Below, one piece after another: positions 8,839 through 18,100 of a stretch of 29,595 nucleotides of DNA. Below the pieces are notes generated by a model. It ran no database searches, was not told the DNA's origin, and worked only from the letters and a program-made list of their open reading frames with translations. The DNA comes from Roridomyces roridus (lineage: Eukaryota > Basidiomycota > Agaricomycetes > Agaricales > Mycenaceae), in NCBI GenBank assembly GCA_029378245.1, contig JARKIF010000321.1, positions 1 through 29,595 on the forward strand, written 5' to 3'. The position numbers and the translations under genes were made by a program. The number at the start of each line of letters is the position of its first letter. Position 1 is the stretch's first letter.

Positions 8839-11240
8839 ATGCATCAGACGACTAACGATCCAAACGTCAACGACTCTACCAGGGCCCCGAATGCCGACGA
8901 TGTGCTTCCCCTTGAAGCGCAATCTAGTCTTCGATTTTGGCTTGTCTTTACCGCCTTGTGTTTCTGTGTTCTTTTGTCCGCCTTGGATCTTGTAGGTTCT
9001 CCGTGGCTCCCACACCCCACTCACTTTCCTCTTAGGGTGGCGTCAGTACAGCTGCACCAACCATTGTAGCAGATCTGCATGGCACTGATTTCTCTTGGGT
9101 CGGATCCGCCTACACATTGAGCAGGTATGTCTCGAAATATAGTCCCGAACCCCGACTCATACAAAGAACTTCAGCGCGGCATGCCTCCCCTTCGCAGGAA
9201 ACCTGGCCCAGATGTTTGGGAGACGTCCAGTCACTCTCATCCTGGTCCTCATATTCGCAATCGGATCTGCCGTTTCTGGCTCTTCGAAAAGCATGACAAC
9301 TCTCATCATAGGAAGAGGTGACTTGACCACTTTGCCCTTGTCGTCGATTTAATCTCCGGATGCAGCCATTCAGGGCGTAGGCGGAGGTGGTCTGCAAACA
9401 CTTGTTTATATTGTTACTGCGGATCTCGTGCCCCTTCGAAAGCGAGGGATTTTTACGGGAATAACTGGCTTGTGAGTATGTACTACAAAGCTCTTAGTGC
9501 TCATCTAATGTCTCTTTGCTAGGGTTTGGACCTTGGGAACCGTCGTCGGACCAGTGATCTCCGGGAGTCTCACTGAAAAGGCCTCTGGAGATGGTTTTTC
9601 TGTGCACGCAAACTTGCCCTGGTGGCCCCCCCTGATATGTTGCAGATATGAATCTCCCTCTGTGTGCACTGGCGTTTGCAACAGTTGCGCTATTTCTTCA
9701 TCTTGAAAAACCAGAAGGCGACATTCGCAGCAAAATCACCAAAATCGATTGGATGTACGTCTTCAGCGTCGACTCCAGAGCGTGTATCTGACCGAATACC
9801 AGCGGAAATATTCTCATTATCGCTTCTTCGACCTCCTGCATGTTGGGCCTGACTTGGGGCGGTGGTCGTTTTCCCTGGTCGTCTGCTCAAGTTCTTGCCC
9901 CCGTCATCATTGGCGTGATTGGGCTGGGGGTAACCCTCGTATACGAAATCCATTTTGCACCTAAACCGACGGTCAGTATCGCTCCATCGGCTTGCAGATC
10001 ACGGTATTGAATTTTTTCAGATCCCGAAGATCGTTATTTCCAACCCAGGCAGTCTCCTCGGGTATGCCAGCTACATGTTCTCCTCCCGTAGGCTCACTCG
10101 CATTAGATATTTCGCCGCTTTTATCCATGGTGTGATCACCCTTGGCGTCGCCTGTAAGTGCTGCCATTAAGACGAATTTCTTCCGTGTTGAAAAGCAGTT
10201 TAGTTTACCTGTACGCGGAAACCCGACGACTGTACTTTTTCCTAACTATTTGCAGGCCGACATGGTTCCAGTCCGTGCGCGATGCCACACCCATTCAATC
10301 TGGGCTATATTTCTTGCCCATGGCAGCGAGTATTTCACCTGCAGCAATCGTCCAAGGCCTCTTGATTGCCAAGCTCGGTCACTATCGACTCACCGTACGG
10401 GCACTCCGTCATTTATACAAGCTTAATGCTCAGAAAATTACATCCAGAACCTCATAGGCTGGAGTGCGGTCCTCCTGGGCCTCGGTCTCTTCATAACCCT
10501 GGATCGCAATACTTCACTCGGCGTCATCGTCGTCTTCCAAATCATCCAAGGCGTCGGCATGGGTTTACTTTACGCGTTGACGGTACGTTTGCCTTGGCTG
10601 GTCCACTTCAAGTTCTTGCTCATGAATCCCGTAGTTTGTCGTCCTCGCTCCGCTCCCCGTGTCAGAAAACGCCTCAGCCGTCAGCCTCTTGTCTTTCGTC
10701 CGGGCGTTCTCGCAGGTTTGTTACAATGTCCATTCCGACTCATCCTAACTAACGACTTATTCGCAGAGCTGGGGTGTCGCGATAGCAGGCTCCGTCATCT
10801 CAAACAAACTTGCCTCCACCCTCCCTAGCTCAATACTCGAGCAATTCGACCGCGCCAACTTAGTGTACGGCGTCATCCCCGAGATCGCCGGGATGCCCGA
10901 ACCCCTTCAGGACCAAGTTAAAGACGCGTATGTGGAAAGCATGCGCGTGATTTGGATCGTCATGACGGTGCTGGCTGCCGTTGGATTCCTCACTGTCTTC
11001 TTTGTGAAGGATATCCCGCTCAGCCGGACGGTTGATGGGAAGTGGGGATTGAAGCCTGCGGAGAAGGGCAAGCCGGAGAAGACTGGGATGGATGAGACGT
11101 CGGGAGAGATATTCCTGTTTCCCTCTGGTACTTTGAAGTATGCTGACTTGCAAAGGCCGCCACTACTTAACACATTCATCCCGGTCGGACTTGTGCAGAG
11201 AACTTGTACACCGACACTGAGCATGTGGGATCCACTGTGA
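8839..11240 (+). CDS. MFS transporter, DHA2/TRI12-like (14-helix drug:H+ antiporter type), one frameshift
   Basis: About 14 exons: 8839-8991, 9036-9124, 9175-9317, 9366-9471, 9523-9601, 9646-9754, 9803-9971, 10021-10061, 10107-10157 (donor uncertain), a tiny exon near 10199-10210, 10256-10394, 10448-10582, 10635-10715 and 10767-11240; about 590 aa. Diagnostic sequence: TIVADLHGTDFSWVGSAYTL (helix 1-2), NLAQMFGRRPVTLI (MFS motif A region), AIQGVGGGGLQTL, LVPLRKRGIFTGITGL, GPVISGSLTEK (antiporter motif C region), YFLPMAASISPAAIVQG and QGVGMGLLYALT. The family exports drugs, toxins or siderophores by proton antiport at the plasma membrane. Exon 5 reads GSLTEKASGDG in frame, whereas the expected WRWFF plus the next exon need a one-base shift near 9575-9585; everything else is open. 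The C-terminal 40 residues look non-conserved. Divergent partner of the adenylating enzyme. Confidence 0.82.
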
Positions 11241-12069
11241 CTGGTTATCACTGTACACGACGCAGGGCGGGATACAAGCTCGTACTAATGGACCATTGAT
11301 ACATATTGAGTGTCGACGGGATTTGCAACACACTAGTCGTGCGGAACAGCAGATAGGTACTAAGTAAAGGCGTTTCCATCTCCATTCTGGAAGGTCGATC
11401 TCCTCACCAAACGCCGTCGATCTCCATTCTGGAAAGTCAAGCTCCTCACGGGTGGTTGAAAACGCCGGTCGGGCATTGTGTTTGTTCCCAGGTCTTACTT
11501 TGTGGGCGCCTGATTTTCTGCGGCTCATCTACCCATTGGACAACCAAAAAAAAATCAACATCGCTTGTGGGGCCCCCGGGCTATGGCGTGCGCTGCCGTA
11601 TTGTATTCCTGGGAAGTAAGTACCGGGCAAAGTATAGATAGTTCTGTTTCCATCTCCATTCTGGAATGTTGATCTGCACCACGGGTGTTTGAAACGCCGT
11701 GCGTGATACACTGTGTTTTTAACTGTATGCACCCAGGTCTTACTTACTTGGTGGGCGCCTAGTTTGCTGAAACTCGACTACCCATTGGCCAGCAAAAAGA
11801 AAAATCAACATCCCTTCTCCCGGGTTCCTCTGCCTCCGCGGACCTGGGTTCACACATTGTCGGCGCATTTTCTGATTCATTTATCTCATTCTCATGCCCT
11901 GGCATCGACCAATGACCGGAAGACACAGGACATATTCTTGACCCTGCTCAGATTCTGCTGTGCCTTGAGATGTTCGCGAATAGGGCCGGCACCAGCCCGC
12001 ATCTCCGTGAACAAATTGAGCTCGTCTTGAATCTTGATATCGATTCAATATCGATTGTACATCATAGAA
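11241..12069. other. Intergenic between MFS gene and DUF6533 copy B; mostly duplicated non-coding DNA
   Basis: Both flanking genes end here (MFS on plus, copy B on minus), so the region holds two 3' flanks rather than promoters. Apart from the direct repeats annotated at 11421-11812, no gene is seen. Confidence 0.5.
11421..11812. repeat. Diverged direct repeat, two copies about 230 bp apart
   Basis: Copy 1 (about 11421-11562) and copy 2 (about 11651-11812) share, in order: TCCATTCTGGAA, a CACGGGTG.TTGAAA.CGCCG block, TGTGTTT, CCCAGGTCTTACTT, GTGGGCGCCT, TACCCATTGG and A-rich tract plus AAATCAACATC. A partial third TCCATTCTGGAA lies at about 11380. No terminal inverted repeats or coding capacity seen. 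Confidence 0.65.
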
Positions 12070-13738
12070 TTAAATATCCCCGCGCTGCCCCTGGTCAACG
12101 GGCATGAGCTCGAACGAGTTCGCACAAGTAGTGGTGTTAGAAAAGTGAAATTCGAGCGTCGGCTGCTCAGTAGTAATCACTGTATCCGACGTGAAATCTG
12201 CTTGCTCCCGGATGGATATAAGAAGGCGGTTTGCTAAGACAGCAGGGATTGACAAGCTGAAGCCCGTCCAGAGTTCGTCGAGCGTCAACTGGTAGAGAGA
12301 TTATCGTGTTCATCCTATACGCAAGGATGTGCAATCGACTCACGATGTTCATCATCCAAGTTGTCACAGTTCCAAGGTGAACAAGTGATATCCTGAAGAT
12401 CTCAATGAATGCCAGGGATTGAACATAGGTATTCATGCTCACGCAAAGAAAAACCAGACAGATTCTTTCATCAACTTGGGGAGAATTTGACCGCTTGGGA
12501 TCTCTGAGCGATACTGCTGCCATGCTTTGAACACGGCCAGCAAGAATATAATGAACTCCGTTATCAAGAGTATCACTGGCACGTAGGCGATCCAGTGGCC
12601 GTGGGGGGGATCACCGTCGGCACAGATGAATAGGTCGGTGGACGGGTTGTTGGTGGCTGTATTGGAATCAAATTGCTGCAACGCCATTCAAGGACCAGAC
12701 ATACCGACAAGACCGGGCGCAGGCAATTCGAGGAGGATGATGAAACCGGTGAGCTCTATAGCCAGGAGGAGCACAAGAAATGCCAAAATCCTCTTGCTGC
12801 GTCCGTACATCGCATACAGACGAAGCGACAAAATCACTGTATTCTTTCGACAGGGTTTGATAAGTACTTGCGACAAGACTGACTTTGATTGAGGACATGT
12901 TGTAACGCTGATCCGCCATTTTGCCAGTGAAAGAAATCCGAGCCTGGTTTCAAAGAGGAGTCAAGTTTGACGAAGGTCGGAAGGTAAAACACTATTACTT
13001 ACATCTGCAGACATTTATCTCTTGCTGAGCGATTCCGAAGAATGAACCCACAACTGGAGTGGCCGAAATCATGAGCGAGTGTGGTGAGTGAAAAGTGTAT
13101 GGACCTGCCTTGGCAGAAGCATCGCGCTGCGCGAAGACTGGAAGTAGGACGGACAAATAAGCATTGGCATGAAGAATCCAGCCCATGGACGCACCCACAG
13201 CATCGGTCCTACCGTACAGTTAGACAGTTGTACGCACATAGGATCCAAGAAGCTCACAGATTGTAACCTAGGCTGTAGTACCGATTCTGAATTGAATTCG
13301 GGCTTAGATTCTGGCAAGAGGAAGCAAACAAAATGCGGACAAATAGGAAAAGGCATTTGGCCACCGTCCATTTGGGCCGACTCTTCAAGACAGTCAGAAC
13401 GGGGCAGTATGTTTTGCAAAACCCGCAATGGACGCACCCAGAATAAGCTGATCTAGATATCAATGCCATGGTGAGCCTAGACTACATCTTCATCCTCAAA
13501 GGAGCACTCACTTCTTTGGGAAAGTGCATGACTGCCGCAGGTTTGCATCGACTGGTAGCATTTGATTCGTGCTGGATTCACTCACAGAACTCGTAGACCA
13601 CGATAGTGGCGGCGGCAACTGTAAGGAAGATGAGCACAGGAGTTGCAGGTAACTCATTCAAAGTCCGCATGACTGACGTTGGCAGTTTCGCTCCCATTGG
13701 GCGTGCTCGAAGGCTTGGATGTCGATGGGAGTATCCAT
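12070..13738 (-). CDS. DUF6533-type seven-helix membrane protein, copy B (intact)
   Basis: Paralogue of the gene at 1172-2838 with the same exon order and phases throughout, including a 15-nt exon (13438-13452, ISLFW) and a 14-nt exon encoding about LTDAV. Start ATG at 13738 (MDTPIDIQAFEHAQWERNCQ). Later blocks: RPKWTVAKCLFLF-NRYYSLGYN (DUF6533 core), DASAKAVVGSFFGIAQQEIN, DFFHWQNGGSALQHVLNQ, MILSLRLYAMYGRSKRILAF, LFICADGDPPHGHWIAYVPV, LITEFIIFLLAVFKAWQQYR, HLGTVTTWMMNILTLDELW, FSLSIPAVLANRLLISIREQ, then a polar tail to the stop at 12070. I could follow an open frame from start to stop (about 330 aa). Seven hydrophobic segments are expected; the family has no known ligand. Paired with an adenylating-enzyme fragment at 14461-14688 as part of a segmental duplication. 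Confidence 0.85.
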
Positions 13739-14460
13739 GAAATGGGCGGAGGGAAGGCAGGACTCAACGGAGATTCCATTCAAATTTATCTGAGCCAAAT
13801 TATGCATGATCGGCGACGAAGGGGTGAGATTTTTGGTTCATTTTTGGTCCGTTGATGCACCTGCAGCGCTCAACGCCCAGCCTTGTATCAGTGGCTCGTC
13901 ATTCGGCATTTGTGCCCTACGTACCTCCTGCACAGGACAGCTCAGAGGGCAGAAAATCCTGGGGTGGTCGCCAACCTTCCCTACGAATCTCCACTTAGAA
14001 CTGGGCGTGTGTCAAATTAGCCGCCACCAGTGACAGTTCTACGGCGTCTCACCACATGTAACTTCAGCTCCCAAACGGTCTCAACAGCACAAGCGCATTC
14101 AGCAACGGGCAGCAACGGGATTCTCCTTCGATTGAATACGCCGTCACCCGTGACTAGTACTGACGCTGTCTCAAGGCCAGGTCACACGGTATTACACCGA
14201 GGACGGAGTCGATAACAACTATTTGCGGTGGCAATAGCTTCATATTGTGTAGAATTATGTGGATCTGGGAACTTAGCGACTGGAGGGGAAGCAGCCAAAC
14301 ACACCATGAGAACTCGCTGTACATATTTCCGGAATTCATTCCCGTTGATGCATAGAATCCAGGTGGGATAGATCATCGGTGCCGGGAATGCTTGATTATG
14401 TTGATGCTCCCGAGGAATAGGTCTTCGTGGACTCAGGATTGCAACACCTGTATGTAGCCA
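13739..14460. other. Intergenic upstream of DUF6533 copy B, no gene seen
   Basis: About 720 bp with only short, featureless reading frames. In the duplicated block around copy A the corresponding interval (2839-6409) contains the F-box gene and the hAT-like element; neither has a trace here. Confidence 0.5.
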
Positions 14461-14688
14461 GCGCGACGTCTGGACGGTGCAGTCCCCGCGCAGAGACAGG
14501 TAGCTGATGGCTTTATGTCGGTCAGAATAGGAGTTGGGAAGGCAAGCATCACATGAAGCGCTTCCTATGTGACAATGAGCCGAGCTTGTTGTAGATGTCT
14601 TGCGTTTCGAAGGCGTCTTGGTTGATCCCGCGAAATTGGGATTGTTGACCTTTGAGGTTACGATGGGTCACAGGAACGGGTTCCGTGG
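14461..14688 (-). pseudogene. Fragment of the adenylate-forming enzyme
   Basis: This stretch matches 7476-7711 of the adenylating gene on the same strand at high nucleotide similarity, including the intron. The minus strand reads PVPVTHRNLKGQQSQFRGIN, then DAFETQDIYNKLGS. The equivalent intron has donor GTGATG where the full gene has GTATGTGATG, followed by ISYLSLRGDCTVQTSR. Similarity stops abruptly on both sides: the ATP loop and everything N-terminal, and all sequence C-terminal of QTSR, are gone. A 2-nt loss near LGS also shifts the frame. It is a non-functional relic that marks the second block of the segmental duplication. Confidence 0.8.
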
Positions 14689-15125
14689 AACGCGTCCTGG
14701 CTTGAGTCATAGCGCGCCATTGCCTCTGCAACGACGGCAGCTTCTTGGGCAGTGGGATACATGGTGGTGGAGAATAAGACGAGTCAAGATCATTCCTCAA
14801 GCTGGTGCAGCGCGACCAAGCAGCGAGTCGGAGATTGCTCGCCAGAGAAAGGAAAGGCGGGATTGTGATGGCGGATCATCGATCATCGATCATCTCCTCT
14901 CCTTGACGAAATTCGCACAAGACGCTTCGAATGGATTCAAGACACGAGAAGATAAGAAGACAAGGCAATTCAAGAAGAAGAAAATTTCAAATTCAAAGCA
15001 CGAAAAGAGATGGAAAAAGGTGGATTGCATAGACTACTTACACGATACATGGGGCATAAGGCATATAATGATACATTTCTGATTGTTTTCACAGTCCGAT
15101 TCACGAAAGCAAGTCAATAGCAAGT
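14689..15125. other. Intergenic, 3' flank of the giant hydrophobin-like gene
   Basis: No gene recognised. It contains a short ATCGATC microrepeat (about 14876-14892) and a purine-rich run at about 14940-15020. The plus-strand frame across it lacks any recognisable domain. Confidence 0.45.
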
Positions 15126-18100
15126 TTAGAGAGTGGTCGGGGAGCAGTTGAGACCGGTGCTGCCCTTGAGCTGCGAGCAAGCGCAGGGAGAGAGGCCGGC
15201 GCTGCAACTCTTGGCTCCATAGATCGACGACACAGCCTGGCAGGCCTGGGCAATCGCAGAGCCGACTTCAGAGCTGGCCTTGGTCAATCCGAGCTGCTGA
15301 AGGAGGCTCTCAGCAACGGAGGTCTCCGCTTGGACGATTTTGCTGCAGCAGTAAGTGTCGCGGCCGCCAATCGAGCCCGAAGAGCTCGTGGTCGTGGCCT
15401 GCGTCGTGGAACTGGTGTGGGTAGTGGCGGCTGCGGTGCTGCTGGTGCGGACGGTGGACGAGTAAGCCGGGACCGTAGAGGAGCGCACAGCTGAAGAAGA
15501 GACGACGGGAGCGGTAGAGCTCGGGCGGCTGCTCGGAGAAGGAGCAGAGGAGCTCGGGCGAGCGGCCGAAGAAGAGGCAGCGGCGCTGTTGTAACGAGCA
15601 GATGAAGACATCACAGAGCTGCTGGGACGGGGAGCCGAGGAAGATGCCGCAGCGGAGCTGGAGTGGGCCGAGGAGGAGGGTGCCGCACTGCTGTAGTGAT
15701 CGGATGAAGACATCACAGAGCTGCTGGGACGAGCAGCCGAGGACGATGCCACGACGCTGCTAGGGTGAGCGGAGGAAGAGGCCGCAGCAGAGCTGGAGTG
15801 GGCGGAAGAAGAGGCAGCGGCACTGCTATAGCGAACGGATGAAGAAGCTGCAGCAGAGCTGGAGTGGGCGGAAGAAGAGGCAGCGGCACTGCTAGAGCGG
15901 GCAGATGATGAGGCTACAACAGAGCTGTAGCGAGCCGATGAAGAGGCGCTGCTAGAGCGGGCAGATGATGAGGCTACAACAGAGCTGTAGCGAGCCGATG
16001 AAGAGGTGCTGCTAGAGCGAGGAGCCGAGGAGGCAGCGGCACTGCTGTAACGAGCAGACGAGGATGGAACAGCAGAGCTGGGGCGAGCCGTGGAAGAAGA
16101 GGCAGTGGCACTGCTAGAGCGGGCAGATGATGAGGCTACGACAGAGCTATAGCGAGCCGATGAAGAGGCACTGCTAGAGCGAGCAGCCGAGGAGGAAGCG
16201 GCGGCGCTGGAGCGAACGGAAGATGCTGCGGCGCTGCCCAAGCGAACTGATGAAGCAGAGCTGCTACGGGCGGCGGAGGAAGAGGCCGCGCTGCTGTAAT
16301 GAGCAGATGAGGGCACCGCAGAGCTAGAGCGGACTGATGAAGCAGAGCTCGAACGAGCGACGGACGACGAGGCCGCGCTGCTGGGACGAGCAGAGGAGGA
16401 GACCGCAGAAGAACTGGGGCGGACTGATGAGGCAGAGCTGCTACGAGCGGTTGAGGAAGGAACGGCAGTGCTGTAGCGAGCAGATGAAGAAGCGCTACTG
16501 GAACGAGCGGCCGATGACGAAGCCACACTTGAGCGAGCCGATGAGGAGGTAACGCTGCTAGAGCGGGCAGCGGATGAAGACGGGCGGGCCGAAGAGGACG
16601 AGTGAACGCTCGAAGCACCGGCGCTCGAAAGCGAGACTGGAGAAAATATAAGTTTTTCGTCTTTTTGTGAGTAGATAGAGACTTTACCGCTCGAGCAATC
16701 AATGCCGATGGCGTTGAAAAGAGTCTTGCAGCATTGCAGAGGACGCTTGGAACCAGAGCTTGCAAAGGAGTCAGAACGAAATTCTTAACAACAAACCAAA
16801 TACTCACCAAGACTTGGTTCCGTCAGCAGCAATGGTGGCAGGGACACACGCCACACCGATGTTTTGTCCCACATTCAAAGAGGACGAGACACCAGCATCG
16901 TTCAAGCAGCTGCTGCCGTAGGGGCTAGTGGGAAGCTCGATGGTGTCACAGCAGAAAGTGCTCTGTCCGTTGCACGAAACCGATCCAGAGGCAGATGGCG
17001 AGGCGCTCGAAGCTGTGCGGGACACGGAGGCCGAGCTCGAGAGACGGGAAGCTGATGTTGATGCCGACGAGTGGACGGAGGCAGAGCTGGAGTGGGCCGC
17101 AGACGAGCTGCTGGCACGAACGCTCGAGGCTGAACTGCTATGAACAGAGCCGGTAGCCGAGGAACTGGAGTGGGCGGAAGAGCTGCTGGGACGAGCGCTG
17201 GAAGCCGAGCTGCTACGGACAGAGCTGCCAGCCGAAGAGCTAGAGCGGGCGGAAGATGTAACCGCGCTGCTGGAGCGAGCTGATGCCGATGATGCCGATG
17301 CCGATGAGTGGACGGAGGCAGAGCTGGAGTGAGCCACGGAAGAGCTGCTGGGACGGACGCTCGAGGCTGAACTGCTATGAACAGAGTTGGTAGCCGAGGA
17401 ACTGGAGTGGGCAGAAGATGCACTGGAGCGAGCTGATGCCGATGCCGACGAGTGAACGGAGGTAGAGCTGGAGTGGGCCGCGGACGAGCTGCTGGCACGA
17501 ACGCTCGAGGCTGAACTGCTATGAACAGAGCCGGTAGCCGAGGAACTGGAGTGGGCGGAAGATGCAACCGCGCTGCTGGAACGAGCTGATGCCAATGATG
17601 CCGATGCCGATGAGTGAACGGAGGTAGAGCTGGAGTGAGCCGCGGAAGAGCTGCTGGGACGGGCGCTCGAGGCTGAACTGCTATGAATAGAGCTGCTAGC
17701 CGAGGAACTGGAGTGGGCGGAAGATGCAACAGCGCTGCTGGAGCGAGCTGATCCCGAGGATGCCGATGCCGACGAGTGGACGGAGGCAGAGCTGGAGTAC
17801 GCAACGGAAGAGCTGCTCGAATGAGCGCTGGAAGCAGAGCTGCTATGAGCAGAGTGAGCGGAAGATGCTGATGCCGATGATGCCGAGCTGGAGCGAATGA
17901 CAGATGATGACGTCACAGCCGAAGAGCGTGCCGAAGCAGAGCTGCTAGCCCGGATGCTGGCGGAAGAGCTCTGGCGAATGCTGAAGGAGCTGGCAGAGCT
18001 GGAGCGAGCCGAAGACGCCGCAGCGCTGGCAGATGAGCTGTAGCGAACCGTGGATGACGACGCGGCGGAAGAGCGAGCTGAAGAGCTGCTGGAGGAGCTC

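Noticed and set aside
14900..14930. Resemblance of TTCGCACAAGACGCTTC to the start region of the adenylating enzyme
   Set aside because: Only about 17 bp match, in the opposite orientation to the rest of the duplicated fragment; chance cannot be excluded.
15580..16000. Regular repeats resembling a CRISPR array
   Set aside because: Units are contiguous or nearly so, in-frame within a coding linker, without unique spacers, and the genome is eukaryotic.
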